Below, piece by piece: positions 37,398 through 46,328 of a DNA stretch of 64,000 nt. Position 1 is the stretch's first letter, and every line of letters begins with the position of its first letter. The position numbers and the translations under genes are program-made. The stretch spans positions 62,001-126,000 of the forward strand of contig JADKJR010000007.1 of NCBI GenBank assembly GCA_016720925.1, written 5' to 3'. A model generated the notes under the pieces. The model worked only from the letters and a program-made list of their open reading frames with translations, did no database searches and was not told where the DNA came from. The stretch is from Betaproteobacteria bacterium (GTDB lineage: Bacteria > Pseudomonadota > Gammaproteobacteria > Burkholderiales > Usitatibacteraceae).

Positions 37398-38192
37398 CTA
37401 CCAGAGCTTCCACCACGATTTCTCGCCACTGCCACCTTTGGCGATCATGTCGTTTTTCGGGAAATTCTTTTCAAGCACCCGGCGTGCGGCACCAGATAGA
37501 TCCTTCATTCCCATTTTTTCATAGGCCAGTACCGTGACCACCAGCGCATCTTCGTTGGCAGGCGCCTGTGGGTAACGTTGCATCACGTTTTCAGCGCGAT
37601 TGACGGCGGCCAGGTAGCCGCCACGGCTGTAGTAATACTTTGCGACGGCGACATCATGTTTGGCGAGGGAATTCACCAGATACGCCATGCGCCACCGCGA
37701 ATCTTCTGCATACTTGCTTTCGGGAAAACGAATCGCCAGATCCTTGAATACTTCGAAGGATTCGCGCAAGGCTTTCGGGTCGCGTTCAGACGGATCCAGA
37801 TTCAGTAAATCACCAAAAATGCCCAGATCCGGCTTGAAATAGGCCAAGCCCTTGATATACAGCGCATAGTCGACATTGGCGTGATTGGGATGCAGTTTCA
37901 TGAAGCGATCCGCCGCGGCAACGCATTCGGCGGTCTCGCCATCTTTGTAGCGTGCGTAGGCAATATCCAATTGCGCCTGTTGCGCATACTTGCCAAAGGG
38001 ATACTTGGCTTCAAGTGCCTCGTATGCTTTGACCGCGCCGGCGTAATTGCCCGAATCCAGTTCTTCCCTGGCGTTCTTGTAAAATTGCTCGACGGTCCAG
38101 TTTTTCTGTTGATCGAGTTTGTCGCCAAACATCCCGCAACCGGCAAGCATCGTGCTGGCCAATGCCAGAACTGCAAATAATGATCGTGTCAT
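37398..38192 (-). CDS. bamD: outer membrane assembly lipoprotein BamD
   Basis: Essential component of the BAM machine that inserts beta-barrel proteins. 264 residues with lipobox L-A-G-C (Cys 19), then TPR-like repeats beginning KNAREELDSGNYAGAVKAYEALEAKYPFGKYAQQAQLDIAYARYK, given here by position (residues about 40-85), ending near QRYPQAPANEDAL. Divergent from rluD with only 9 bases between the start codons; this bamD/rluD/pgeF arrangement is common in Betaproteobacteria and Gammaproteobacteria. The two promoters must overlap the other gene's 5' end. Confidence 0.95.
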   Translation of the reverse strand: MTRSLFAVLALASTMLAGCGMFGDKLDQQKNWTVEQFYKNAREELDSGNYAGAVKAYEALEAKYPFGKYAQQAQLDIAYARYKDGETAECVAAADRFMKLHPNHANVDYALYIKGLAYFKPDLGIFGDLLNLDPSERDPKALRESFEVFKDLAIRFPESKYAEDSRWRMAYLVNSLAKHDVAVAKYYYSRGGYLAAVNRAENVMQRYPQAPANEDALVVTVLAYEKMGMKDLSGAARRVLEKNFPKNDMIAKGGSGEKSWWKLW

Positions 38193-38201
38193 ACTGAAAA
38201 C

Positions 38202-39224
38202 ATGCTGCCCGTTGATTTAGAAGAAGAAGATTATAGCCCAGGCGACATTGAATCCCCTGTGCCGGCCCAAGCCAGAAGTGCGCCTGTTGCTCAGACCCTG
38301 AAAGTGCCGATAAGTTTGGCAGGACTTCGGTTTGACCAGGCGCTGGCCGAGTTGCTGCCCGACTATTCGCGAAGCCGGCTCGCTGCGATGGTAAAGGAAG
38401 GCGCCATTACGCTCGATCAGCGGACAGTGGTACCGAAGACCAAGCTGCTGGGTGGCGAAACCATCGAGGCAAAGCTGACCGCGCGTGAGGAAGAGTGCGC
38501 ATTCCGGCCGGAAGATGTTGCGTTGAATGTTATTCATGAAGACGACGCCGTGATTGTTCTTGATAAGCCAGCGGGCCTGGTGGTTCATCCCGCCGCCGGC
38601 AATTGGAGCGGGACACTGCTCAATGGCCTCTTGTATCGCAATCCGGCGGTATCCAACCTGCCACGGGCGGGAATTGTGCATCGGCTCGACAAGGACACGA
38701 GCGGCGTGATGGTCGCGGCCAAGACCGAGGCATCGCAGACATCGCTGGTTCGCCAGTTGCAGGCGCGGACCATGAAGCGTATTTACGTGGCGCTGGTGCG
38801 GGGAAAACTCAACAAGGATGGAGTCGTCGATGCGCCCATCGGCCGGCACCCGCACCACCGCACCCGAATGGCGGTCGTGAAGGAATATGAAGCGGGCAAG
38901 CCTGCCGTGACCCACTATCGCGTGCTGGAGCGTTTTGCGTTCCACACATTGGTGGAATGCCGGCTTGAAACCGGGCGCACCCACCAGATCCGCGTGCACA
39001 TGCAATCCATCGGCTATCCACTGGAAGGCGACACGGTCTACGGCCCCACCATGACCGGGATTGACGATGATGTACGGGCGGTCATTCGCGACTTTGGCCG
39101 CCAGGCATTGCATGCGCGCAGGCTCAGTTTCGAGCATCCGATGGAAGGCGTTGAGCGAACCTTCGAGGCACCGATTCCAGACGACATGCGTGAATTCATC
39201 GATTTCGCGGCCGGGCTCGGTTAG
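38202..39224 (+). CDS. rluD: 23S rRNA pseudouridine(1911/1915/1917) synthase RluD
   Basis: 340-residue enzyme modifying helix 69 of 23S rRNA. An S4 RNA-binding domain (residues about 40-90: RFDQALAELLPDYSRSRLA) precedes the pseudouridine synthase domain, with catalytic Asp in GIVHRLDKDTSGVMV (about 163) and CRLETGRTHQIRVHM further on. The N-terminal 25 acidic residues (L-E-E-E-D-Y) are variable in the family. Followed after 10 bases by pgeF. Confidence 0.95.
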   Translation: MLPVDLEEEDYSPGDIESPVPAQARSAPVAQTLKVPISLAGLRFDQALAELLPDYSRSRLAAMVKEGAITLDQRTVVPKTKLLGGETIEAKLTAREEECAFRPEDVALNVIHEDDAVIVLDKPAGLVVHPAAGNWSGTLLNGLLYRNPAVSNLPRAGIVHRLDKDTSGVMVAAKTEASQTSLVRQLQARTMKRIYVALVRGKLNKDGVVDAPIGRHPHHRTRMAVVKEYEAGKPAVTHYRVLERFAFHTLVECRLETGRTHQIRVHMQSIGYPLEGDTVYGPTMTGIDDDVRAVIRDFGRQALHARRLSFEHPMEGVERTFEAPIPDDMREFIDFAAGLG

Positions 39225-39234
39225 CAGGGCAACA

Positions 39235-39999
39235 ATGCTGCAGAGTGCCGATACCATTGTTCCTGAATGGCCAGTTCCCCGGAATGTAAAGGCGCTGATT
39301 ACCACACGCCGAGGCGGTGTAAGCGTCGGTGCGTATGCAAGCCTGAATTTGGGACGACATGTCGGCGATGACCTCTTGTCTGTCGAGGAAAATCGCCGTC
39401 GGATCTGCGCACACTTGCCGGCCGAACCCATGTGGCTGGATCAAGTGCATGGAACACGGGTAGTCAACATCACTGCCGAGGTTTTCGCGCACGGCAAAGA
39501 CCAATCAATGCCGCCCCGGGCGGACGCGGCGACAACTCGATTGACCAATCGTCCGTGCGCGGTCTTGGTGGCCGATTGCCTGTCAATCCTGTTCTGCGAT
39601 ACGGGTGGTTCCTGCGTGGCGGCGGCGCATGCGGGCTGGCGCGGGCTCGCGGCTGGCGTCATCGAGCGCACGGTTGAAGCCATGCAGGTTGCCCCGCAGG
39701 ATGTAATGGCGTATCTCGGGCCGGCGATCGGTCCGACGGCTTTTGAGGTCGGGCAGGATGTTGCTGACGCTTTTGCTTCGAAGCGTCCGGACTCGCGTCG
39801 CGCGTTTCGATCGCTGGCGGACAAGCCGGGCAAGTACGTGGCGGACATATATGAACTTGGCCGGCAGCGACTGTGCGCGGCCGGTGTTGCGCACGTGTAC
39901 GGCGGCGGGCTGTGCACGGTATCGGCTCCGGATCGTTTTTTTTCATACCGGCGCGACGGTCAAACTGGTCGGATGGCGGCATTTATCTGGCTGGAATAG
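39235..39999 (+). CDS. pgeF: peptidoglycan editing factor PgeF (YfiH / laccase-domain family)
   Basis: 254 residues of the DUF152 fold, studied both as a peptidoglycan-precursor editing factor and as a purine nucleoside phosphorylase/adenosine deaminase. Metal-binding residues are in ADCLSILFCD and AAHAGWRGLAAGVIE; the C-terminal GGGLCTVSAPDRFFSYRRDG is typical. ATG 39235 lies 10 bases after the rluD stop with GCAGGGC upstream; earlier in-frame codons are inside rluD and are rejected. Translationally linked to rluD. Confidence 0.93.
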   Translation: MLQSADTIVPEWPVPRNVKALITTRRGGVSVGAYASLNLGRHVGDDLLSVEENRRRICAHLPAEPMWLDQVHGTRVVNITAEVFAHGKDQSMPPRADAATTRLTNRPCAVLVADCLSILFCDTGGSCVAAAHAGWRGLAAGVIERTVEAMQVAPQDVMAYLGPAIGPTAFEVGQDVADAFASKRPDSRRAFRSLADKPGKYVADIYELGRQRLCAAGVAHVYGGGLCTVSAPDRFFSYRRDGQTGRMAAFIWLE

Positions 40000-40154
40000 C
40001 ACCCCGCGCGTTCGGGTTGGTGAGAGCCTGCCCGGTGGTTGTGCCATGGTTGAGGCGTGCGTGCGTGCTAAAATTCGTCAATCAAGTCGCACACGAAAAT
40101 TTCACCAGGCGACTGCAAGTTTGCCAGTCGGCAACCACCGGTAATGAACACTCC

Positions 40155-40985
40155 ATGACCCTGTTTTACATCATGCTCGCCAGCCTGGCGGGCGGCGTGG
40201 TATCGGTGCTGCTTGCCGCAATGGTTGCTTGGCGCATTCAGCCGCGCCTGATTCCGCTGTTTGTGAGCTATGCGGTGGGCGCTTTGCTGGGAGTGGTGTT
40301 CCTGGATTTGCTGCCGCATATCTTTGAAAAAGCCGAGCACGCCCACGATGCGGCAACTTGGATACTGGTCGGAATCCTCGCGTTTTTTGTGCTGGAAAAA
40401 TTTGTATTGTGGCGGCACGACCACGATCATGCCGGCCAGGCGGAAGCGGTTATCGCCGCGGCAACGAAGCCGCATGCGCATCAACACACCGCACCTGACG
40501 ATCATTCGCATGGGCACACGTACGAAGGTGGTCGCCGTTCCAGCGCCTGGATGATCATCATCGGCGATGGATTTCATAACTTCACGGACGGTTTTGCCAT
40601 AGCCGCCGCATTCATGGCTGATGTGAAGTTGGGAATCGTGACGGCAGTCGCCATCGTCGCGCATGAATTGCCACAGGAACTTGGAAATTTTCTGGTATTG
40701 ATTCATTCCGGCTTCAGTAAAACGCGCGCACTGTTCTGGAACATTGTGTCGAGTTTTGCGACGCTGGTGGGCGCGCTGATCGCCTACTTCGCCATCAGGA
40801 ATCTTGAGCAGTACTCACTGGTTTTCCTGTGTTTCGCGGCCTCAAGCATGATCTATGTCGCCATCGCCGATCTCATTCCCGGGCTGCACAAGCGCACGTC
40901 CATGAGGGAATCGCTATTGCAAATCGCACTCATCGGACTTGGCGTGGCCTCGATCTGGGGGTTTCACCTGTTCATGGTTCACTGA
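40155..40985 (+). CDS. ZIP-family divalent metal transporter
   Basis: Inner-membrane transporter, 276 residues, about eight TM segments. Signature sites are clear: TM4 GDGFHNFTDGFAIA and TM5 AHELPQELGNF, which together form the binuclear metal site. A His-rich cytoplasmic loop (HDHDH, HAHQHT, DDHSHGHTYEGG) lies between TM3 and TM4 as in zinc transporters. ATG 40155 begins the hydrophobic first helix; the longer open frame upstream runs from the pgeF region and has no membrane character. Likely zinc uptake; direction and metal are inferred. Confidence 0.9.
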   Translation: MTLFYIMLASLAGGVVSVLLAAMVAWRIQPRLIPLFVSYAVGALLGVVFLDLLPHIFEKAEHAHDAATWILVGILAFFVLEKFVLWRHDHDHAGQAEAVIAAATKPHAHQHTAPDDHSHGHTYEGGRRSSAWMIIIGDGFHNFTDGFAIAAAFMADVKLGIVTAVAIVAHELPQELGNFLVLIHSGFSKTRALFWNIVSSFATLVGALIAYFAIRNLEQYSLVFLCFAASSMIYVAIADLIPGLHKRTSMRESLLQIALIGLGVASIWGFHLFMVH

Positions 40986-41169
40986 TGTACCTGCTTCGTA
41001 CGCACTCCGTTTTTTGAGTCATCGCTATTCTCGTGATCGCCATCATCAAGGTATCAAGCCGCCATGCGATTGCAATGATGTTCACCTACGATCCCTGCAC
41101 CCGCGGTGGAAAGCCACTGCGGGTTGCCGCATAATTGTAAAAGTCGATTTTCTTGAAGGGCCTCAAATC

Positions 41170-42894
41170 ATGTCATCGCAAAACAATGCATTCGATTTTC
41201 AGAAAATTCTCTCCAGCGCGCAGGAATCCGGCGAGCGCTGGATTCAGGGGCTCGGGTCCATTCCGACCCCGGCCAATGCCAACGAAGCCTGGCAACAAGT
41301 GCTAAATAACATGAATCATGAACCGGCAAAACTGGCGGCGCTGCAAAAGCGTTTCGTCGATGAGCAGCAACGATTGATGAGGAGTTTTTCCGAGCCGCAA
41401 TCCGCGGACGCAGCGGACTTCGCGAGCCTGCAGGACAAGCGGTTCTCCAGCGAGGCGTGGCAGGCCTCTCCCCAGTTCCGTTATCTGGCGGAATCGTATC
41501 TGGCGGCATCGCGGCTGTTGCTGGAAAGCATCGACGATGCCGATGTCAAGCCGGACATGAAGCAGAAAATGCGCTTTTTCGCCAAGCAGTATCTGGATGC
41601 GATGTCGCCCTCGAATTTTTTGATGACCAATCCCGATGCGCTGAAGTCGGCGATTGAGTCCAAAGGTGAGACGCTGCGTGCGGGTCTCGAAAATCTCAAG
41701 CAGGACATGGACAAGGGGCACATTTCCATGACCGACGAGGAGGCCTTCGCGATCGGCGAGAATATCGCGCTTTCGCCCGGAAGCGTGGTATTTGAAAACG
41801 AGATCTTGCAGCTGATTCAATACTCTCCGGCGACGGCGCAAGTGCATATGCGGCCGTTGTTAATGGTGACGCCGTGCATCAACAAGTTTTACATTCTAGA
41901 TCTGCGGCCAGACAACTCCTATATCAGATACGCGGTGGAACAAGGGTTCACCGTTTTCGTCACCTCGTGGCGTAACGTGACGGAAGCACAAGGCCATCTC
42001 ACCTGGGACGATTACCTCGCCAACGGTGTCATCAAAGCCATTGATGTCGTGCGGCAGATTACCAATGTGGAAAAAATCAACACCCTCGGGTTTTGCGTGG
42101 GAGGCACCATGCTGGCGAGCGCTTTGGCCGTATTGCGCCGCATGGGACACGATGTCGTCGAGAGTGTCACGTTTCTTGCCACGTTTCTCGATTTCGCGAA
42201 TGTCGGCGACATTTCGGCCTATATCGATGACGCCTTTATCGCCAGACGCGAACGCGAGATTGGCCAGGGCGGCATTATCAGCGGCAGCGAACTTGCCTTT
42301 GCGTTTACATCGCTCCGCGCCAATGAACTGGTGTGGAATTACGTCGTCAACAATTACCTCAAAGGTACCAAGCCACCTGCGTTCGATCTCTTGTACTGGA
42401 ACTCGGACAGCACCAATCTGCCAGGCCCGTGGTACACCTACTACCTGCGCAACACTTATTCCGAAAACAACCTCATCAAACCGGACAAGCTCACGATGTG
42501 CGGCGTGCCGGTGGATCTTTCATACGTCGACATGCCGGCATTTGTATTCGCCGCCAAGGAAGATCACATTGTCCCGTGGAGCGGTGCGTATTCGAGCGCA
42601 TCTTATCTGGGGGGTGATACCGAATTCGTGCTGGGTGCGTCAGGGCATATCGCTGGTGTGGTCAATCCGGCATCGAAAAACAAACGCAGCTATTGGACCA
42701 ATGGCCATCTCGATCAGTCGCAAAGCAAGTGGTTGGGTCGCGCCGTGGAAACCGAAGGCAGCTGGTGGCCGCATTGGATCGACTGGCTGGAACAGTTCGG
42801 CGGCAAGATGATTCCCGCGCGCAAAACGCTGGGCAATGCGGACTTCCGGCCCATCGAGCCGGCGCCCGGACGCTATGTGAAGGAAAAGGCTTAG
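41170..42894 (+). CDS. phaC: class I poly(3-hydroxyalkanoate) synthase
   Basis: 574-residue synthase that polymerises (R)-3-hydroxyacyl-CoA into PHA on granules. The lipase-box-like G-x-C-x-G is seen as GFCVGGTML (nucleophile Cys about residue 309); catalytic Asp in AAKEDHIVPW and His in ASGHIAGVVNP. An N-terminal domain of about 200 residues is present as in class I enzymes; no phaE partner is present. ATG 41170 is chosen because family sequence starts at M-S-S-Q-N-N; earlier in-frame sequence overlaps the ZIP gene. phaB lies 140 bases downstream; a phaA thiolase gene is not in the window. Confidence 0.95.
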   Translation: MSSQNNAFDFQKILSSAQESGERWIQGLGSIPTPANANEAWQQVLNNMNHEPAKLAALQKRFVDEQQRLMRSFSEPQSADAADFASLQDKRFSSEAWQASPQFRYLAESYLAASRLLLESIDDADVKPDMKQKMRFFAKQYLDAMSPSNFLMTNPDALKSAIESKGETLRAGLENLKQDMDKGHISMTDEEAFAIGENIALSPGSVVFENEILQLIQYSPATAQVHMRPLLMVTPCINKFYILDLRPDNSYIRYAVEQGFTVFVTSWRNVTEAQGHLTWDDYLANGVIKAIDVVRQITNVEKINTLGFCVGGTMLASALAVLRRMGHDVVESVTFLATFLDFANVGDISAYIDDAFIARREREIGQGGIISGSELAFAFTSLRANELVWNYVVNNYLKGTKPPAFDLLYWNSDSTNLPGPWYTYYLRNTYSENNLIKPDKLTMCGVPVDLSYVDMPAFVFAAKEDHIVPWSGAYSSASYLGGDTEFVLGASGHIAGVVNPASKNKRSYWTNGHLDQSQSKWLGRAVETEGSWWPHWIDWLEQFGGKMIPARKTLGNADFRPIEPAPGRYVKEKA

Positions 42895-43034
42895 CCACGT
42901 CCCGGCATTCGATGTGCGCGGACTGACTTGGCGCGAGAATGTAGCAAGTGGTATTGTTGGTGAAAGCAAATCGAATCTGAACCATCGCCCGCAAGGCGAT
43001 TGGTCAATAACCTGAAAAAACCGAGGAGAGAACG

Positions 43035-43778
43035 ATGGCACAACGCATTGCGGTGGTAACCGGCGGCATGGGTGGTCTGGGCGAGGCAATCTGCATGAAG
43101 CTCTCCAGAATGGGCATCAAGGTTGTCGTGACATATTCGCCGTCGAATACGAAATCCGAAGCGTGGCTGAAGGACATGGCCGCAAAGGATTTCCATTTCC
43201 ATGCGTATCCCGTCGACGTCGCCGACTACGATTCCTGCGCGGTGGCCGTTGCCAAGATCCAGAAAGAGATCGGGCCGATCGATATCCTGATCAATAACGC
43301 CGGCATTACTCGCGATACGACCTTCAAGAAAATGACCAAGGTCGACTGGACAGCGGTGGTCAGCACCAACCTGGATAGCGTATTCAACATGTGCAAGCCA
43401 GTGGTTGATGGCATGGTTGAGCGCGGCTGGGGACGAGTGATCAATGTATCGTCAGTCAACGGCCAGAAGGGCGCGTTCGGCCAGACCAACTATTCCGCGG
43501 CGAAGGCCGGCATGCACGGATTCACCAAGGCGCTCGCGCTGGAAGTGGCTAAGAAGGGCGTCACGGTAAACACCATTTCGCCGGGCTATATCGGGACCGC
43601 GATGGTGACGGCGATTCCGGAAGACGTGCTGAACTCGAAGATCATTCCGCAGATTCCGGTGGGACGTTTGGGCAAACCCGAAGAAGTTGCCGGGCTTTGC
43701 GCATATCTGGCCTCAGAAGAAGCCGCATTCCTGACGGGCGCGAACATTGCCATCAATGGCGGACAGCACATGTTTTGA
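43035..43778 (+). CDS. phaB: acetoacetyl-CoA reductase
   Basis: NADPH-dependent short-chain dehydrogenase making (R)-3-hydroxybutyryl-CoA for PHA synthase; 247 residues. VVTGGMGGLGEAI binds the cofactor, NNAGITRD is the structural motif, and Ser/Tyr/Lys are in INVSSVNGQKG and YSAAKAGMHGFTKALA. The strong ribosome site GAGGAGAGAA precedes the ATG. Ends at a rho-independent terminator. A second reductase gene of the same type lies convergent, 130 bases away. Confidence 0.94.
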   Translation: MAQRIAVVTGGMGGLGEAICMKLSRMGIKVVVTYSPSNTKSEAWLKDMAAKDFHFHAYPVDVADYDSCAVAVAKIQKEIGPIDILINNAGITRDTTFKKMTKVDWTAVVSTNLDSVFNMCKPVVDGMVERGWGRVINVSSVNGQKGAFGQTNYSAAKAGMHGFTKALALEVAKKGVTVNTISPGYIGTAMVTAIPEDVLNSKIIPQIPVGRLGKPEEVAGLCAYLASEEAAFLTGANIAINGGQHMF

Positions 43779-43805
43779 TGCTGCGGTTGTGCAGGACGTG
43801 AAAAA

Positions 43806-43829
43806 GGGCGCCGACGGCGCCCTTTTTTT
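43806..43829 (+). terminator. rho-independent terminator after phaB
   Basis: GGGCGCC-GAC-GGCGCCC hairpin, immediately followed by seven T residues, 27 bases after the phaB stop. Preceding A residues could allow some use from the opposite strand. Confidence 0.92.
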
Positions 43830-43831
43830 GT

Positions 43832-43899
43832 CAAACGCAAGTACTGGTGCGGCCTTCAGGCCATTTTCGTGCCGCGAAGCGCACCAGTGCTGGAGTTTG
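43832..43899. repeat. dispersed palindromic intergenic repeat, copy 5
   Basis: Arms CAAACGCAAGTACTGGTGCGG and GCGCACCAGTGCTGGAGTTTG, inner stem GGCCTTCAGGCC. One of the best-preserved copies. Sits between convergent phaB and the second reductase, next to the terminator. Confidence 0.88.
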
Positions 43900-43905
43900 C
43901 CGTGC

Positions 43906-44655
43906 CTATGCGTACATATGCAGTCCGCCATTCACCGACAAATTCGTACCGGTGATGTAGTTCGATTCTTCCGACGCCAGAAACGCGATCGCGTTTGCGA
44001 TATCGTCGGGAAAACCCATCCGGCCGGCAGGAATGCTGGCGACGATTTCGTCACGCACATCGTCGCGAATCGCGCGCGTCATGTCGGTATCGATGTAGCC
44101 GGGCGATACCGCATTGACCGTCACACCTTTCTTGATCACTTCCTGTGCAAGCGACTTGGTAAAGCCGAGTACGCCGGCCTTGGCGGCGGCGTAATTGGTC
44201 TGGCCGAATTGGCCTTTGACGCCATTGACGGACGAGATGTTGATGATGCGGCCCCAGCCGCGCTCAACCATGCCTTCGATCACGTGCTTGCTGGTATTGA
44301 ATACGCTGGTCAGGTTGGTGGTCAGGACCGCGTTCCAATTCTCGGGCGTCATCTTGCGCAGTGTTGCGTCGCGCGTAATACCGGCGCAATTCACCAGTAC
44401 GCTGATCGGGCCATGTTTCGCCTCGATTTCGCGGACCATTTTCCCGGTGGCTTCATAGTCACTGACGTCGCCAAACGCGACGTCGCTGCAGCCGCCGTTG
44501 AAACCGACGCTGGCCATTTCAGTTTGCCAGCGGGTTTCCGAACCCGGAACAACGTAATTGGCGATAACGAAATAGCCTTTTGCCGCGAGTGCTTTGCTGA
44601 TTCCGGTGCCGATTCCGCCGACACCGCCGGTAATGAGTGCGATTTTCTTGGTCAT
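43906..44655 (-). CDS. acetoacetyl-CoA reductase paralogue (beta-ketoacyl-ACP/CoA reductase)
   Basis: 249-residue short-chain dehydrogenase very like phaB: cofactor loop LITGGVGGIGTGIS, CAGITRD, catalytic Ser in INISSVNGVKG and Tyr/Lys in YAAAKAGVLGFTKSLA. It is close enough to phaB to be a recent paralogue with PHA function, perhaps with different expression or chain-length preference. Transcribed downstream of the phasin gene on the same strand but separated by a terminator. Convergent with phaB. Confidence 0.92.
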   Translation of the reverse strand: MTKKIALITGGVGGIGTGISKALAAKGYFVIANYVVPGSETRWQTEMASVGFNGGCSDVAFGDVSDYEATGKMVREIEAKHGPISVLVNCAGITRDATLRKMTPENWNAVLTTNLTSVFNTSKHVIEGMVERGWGRIINISSVNGVKGQFGQTNYAAAKAGVLGFTKSLAQEVIKKGVTVNAVSPGYIDTDMTRAIRDDVRDEIVASIPAGRMGFPDDIANAIAFLASEESNYITGTNLSVNGGLHMYA

Positions 44656-44702
44656 ATGTGTTTACTTGCGGGCTACGCGAGTCCTGTTAGAAATTTCACT
44701 GT

Positions 44703-44734
44703 AAAAAAGCCCCGAAAACATGGTTTCCGGGGCT
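44703..44734 (-). terminator. rho-independent terminator after the phasin gene
   Basis: On the minus strand AGCCCCGGAAACC-ATG-GTTTTCGGGGCT hairpin (44708-44734) followed by a run of six T residues. It lies 44 bases beyond the phasin stop, isolating it from the downstream reductase gene. Confidence 0.9.
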
Positions 44735-44777
44735 AAGCCTAATCATGTTGATTAGGAGGAGGAGACTTACAAATTGA

Positions 44778-45329
44778 TTACTTGCGCTTGCTGGAAGCGG
44801 TTGCCTTGGTGGCGGTTTCCGTCGCGGCTTTGAACGCGGTGTCGGCAAATGTCGACACTTGCTTCGATGCCTTGGACATCGTGTCCATGGCAGCGGTCGA
44901 TGCAGCAACGCTGGACTTCAGCGCGGCGAAAGCAACGTCGCTACCGGCGGGTGCGTTCTTGGCGGCTTTATCAAGGCCGTCGACAACTGATTTCTGGAAA
45001 GCCGAGACGCGCTCTTCGATCAGTGACGAGTATTGTGCTTGGGCGAAGTTGCTGATGTCATACAAATTCTTCGAATAGCCCATCAGGAATTCCAGACCGG
45101 TTTCAGCGGCTTTGGTACGCAGGCCGTTGAACTCTTGTACGTCCTTGACGGAGGTTGCGGCTTTGGAGCTCTTGGCGGTTTCGTCGAGGCCAACTTTGGC
45201 GGCTTCGAGGTTCAAGGCAAAGAAACGCTCTGCGCTGTCAAACGAGACGCGGGCAAATTTGGTGGCGGCATCAACAGCGGACTTCGAGAATTCGCCGATT
45301 TGTTCGTTGCTCATATTCAGGTTGGACAT
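44778..45329 (-). CDS. phaP: phasin family protein
   Basis: 183-residue amphipathic helical protein that coats PHA granules. The sequence M-S-N-L-N-M-S-N-E-Q-I-G-E-F-S-K-S-A-V-D starts a typical phasin_2 domain; the middle (NLYDISNFAQAQYSSLIEERVSAFQ, residues about 85-110) and the Ala/Lys-rich tail ending A-S-S-K-R-K are characteristic. GGAG stands 9 bases before the ATG. Preceded by a consensus promoter and TGC-rich repeats that probably bind PhaR, and followed by a strong terminator, so it is a monocistronic, tightly controlled and highly expressed gene. Confidence 0.93.
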   Translation of the reverse strand: MSNLNMSNEQIGEFSKSAVDAATKFARVSFDSAERFFALNLEAAKVGLDETAKSSKAATSVKDVQEFNGLRTKAAETGLEFLMGYSKNLYDISNFAQAQYSSLIEERVSAFQKSVVDGLDKAAKNAPAGSDVAFAALKSSVAASTAAMDTMSKASKQVSTFADTAFKAATETATKATASSKRK

Positions 45330-45395
45330 GGTATTACTCCGTAGGAAAAAAGTTTCGGGGAAATAGCGCCACATCAGTCCTTCTGAAACAAATGG

Positions 45396-45488
45396 TGCGC
45401 TGCACAATTGATATATTAGGGGCGGGAAGATCGAATGTCAAGCATTATTTGTGCAGCGCAGCATAAATATCTTTTGCCGCTGCAACAA
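45396..45488. promoter_or_regulatory. three TGC-rich repeats, probable PhaR operators
   Basis: TGCGCTGCACAA at 45396-45407, its exact reverse complement TTGTGCAGCGCA at 45449-45460, and a related TGCCGCTGCAACAA at 45475-45488. The first covers the expected phasin transcription start and the second lies just upstream of its -35 box. PhaR proteins are known to bind TGC-rich palindromic sites near phaP and their own gene; the match here is by position and composition and has not been tested. Confidence 0.6.
45413..45441 (-). promoter_or_regulatory. sigma70 promoter of the phasin gene
   Basis: On the minus strand TTGACA (45436-45441), a 17-base spacer and TAATAT (45413-45418). Transcription would start around 45406, about 76 bases before the phasin ATG, inside the first TGC-rich repeat. 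Confidence 0.8.
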
Positions 45489-45656
45489 ACAAAAAATGCT
45501 AAGATAATCAAATAGCTACTTGCGTGTGCCGGTAGAATGCATTGCGCCGCGATGGACTTTTCGCGATGGATATTATGCTTGCGCAACATTGAATACAAAT
45601 GACTGATCGCGGTTACCTGGCGTCAGGTGCCTGCAACCCGAAGAAAAGGATCAATC

Positions 45657-46319
45657 GTGACTCGAATCATCAAGAAATATCCCAATCGCCGTCTCTATGA
45701 CACCGAAACCAGTGCCTACATCACGCTTTCGGATGTCAAACAATTCGTGCTGGAGAATCAGGTATTCGAGGTGCAAGACGCGCGCAGCAGCGAGAATCTC
45801 ACGCGCAGCATTCTGCTGCAGATCATCCTCGAAGAAGAAAGTGGCGGCGTGCCGATGTTTTCCGCCGACATGCTCGCCAACATCATTCGCTATTACGGGC
45901 ACTCCATGCAGGGCCTGATGGGAAGCTATCTTGAGCGCAGCATCGGCGCCTTCCACGAAGCGCAACGCAAGTTCCAGGAACAGACTCAAACGCTGTACGG
46001 CACGCTGGGTAACGTCGCTCCCGTGCTCGCGCCGCTCAGCAAAGCGGTGCCTGCGCTCGATCCGGAAGCTTGGACAAAGCTCATTCCCGGCGCAGCAACC
46101 GGCGTGCCCAACATGATGGGCGACTATCTGGAGAAAAGTGCCTCCAACGTGATCGGCATGCAGGAGGAATTGCGCAAGCAGGCCATGCAAATGTTTTCGA
46201 CCTTTCCTTACAACCCGCTGGCCGCCAATGCCGGTGATGAAAAGCCGGCTGCCACGTCCGCCAGCGAAAGCAAAACCACCCGCGCCAAACCCAAGGCCAA
46301 GAAAACCGGCCGAGGCTAA
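45657..46319 (+). CDS. phaR: polyhydroxyalkanoate synthesis repressor PhaR
   Basis: 220-residue PHA-responsive DNA-binding repressor. The N-terminal PHB/PHA accumulation regulator DNA-binding domain is seen in RIIKKYPNRRLYDTETSAYITL; the following PHB_acc region (FEVQDARSSENLTRSILLQIILEEE, about residues 35-60) binds polymer or granules. GTG 45657 has AAAAGGA at ideal spacing. It is divergent from phasin across the operator region and probably represses phaP and itself when no granule surface is available. C-terminal tail is Lys/Ala rich. Confidence 0.94.
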   Translation: MTRIIKKYPNRRLYDTETSAYITLSDVKQFVLENQVFEVQDARSSENLTRSILLQIILEEESGGVPMFSADMLANIIRYYGHSMQGLMGSYLERSIGAFHEAQRKFQEQTQTLYGTLGNVAPVLAPLSKAVPALDPEAWTKLIPGAATGVPNMMGDYLEKSASNVIGMQEELRKQAMQMFSTFPYNPLAANAGDEKPAATSASESKTTRAKPKAKKTGRG

Positions 46320-46328
46320 CCGGCGCGC

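Noticed and set aside
39873..40154. Extended N-terminus of the ZIP transporter
   Set aside because: Overlaps pgeF in another frame and is not hydrophobic; the first membrane helix starts at ATG 40155.
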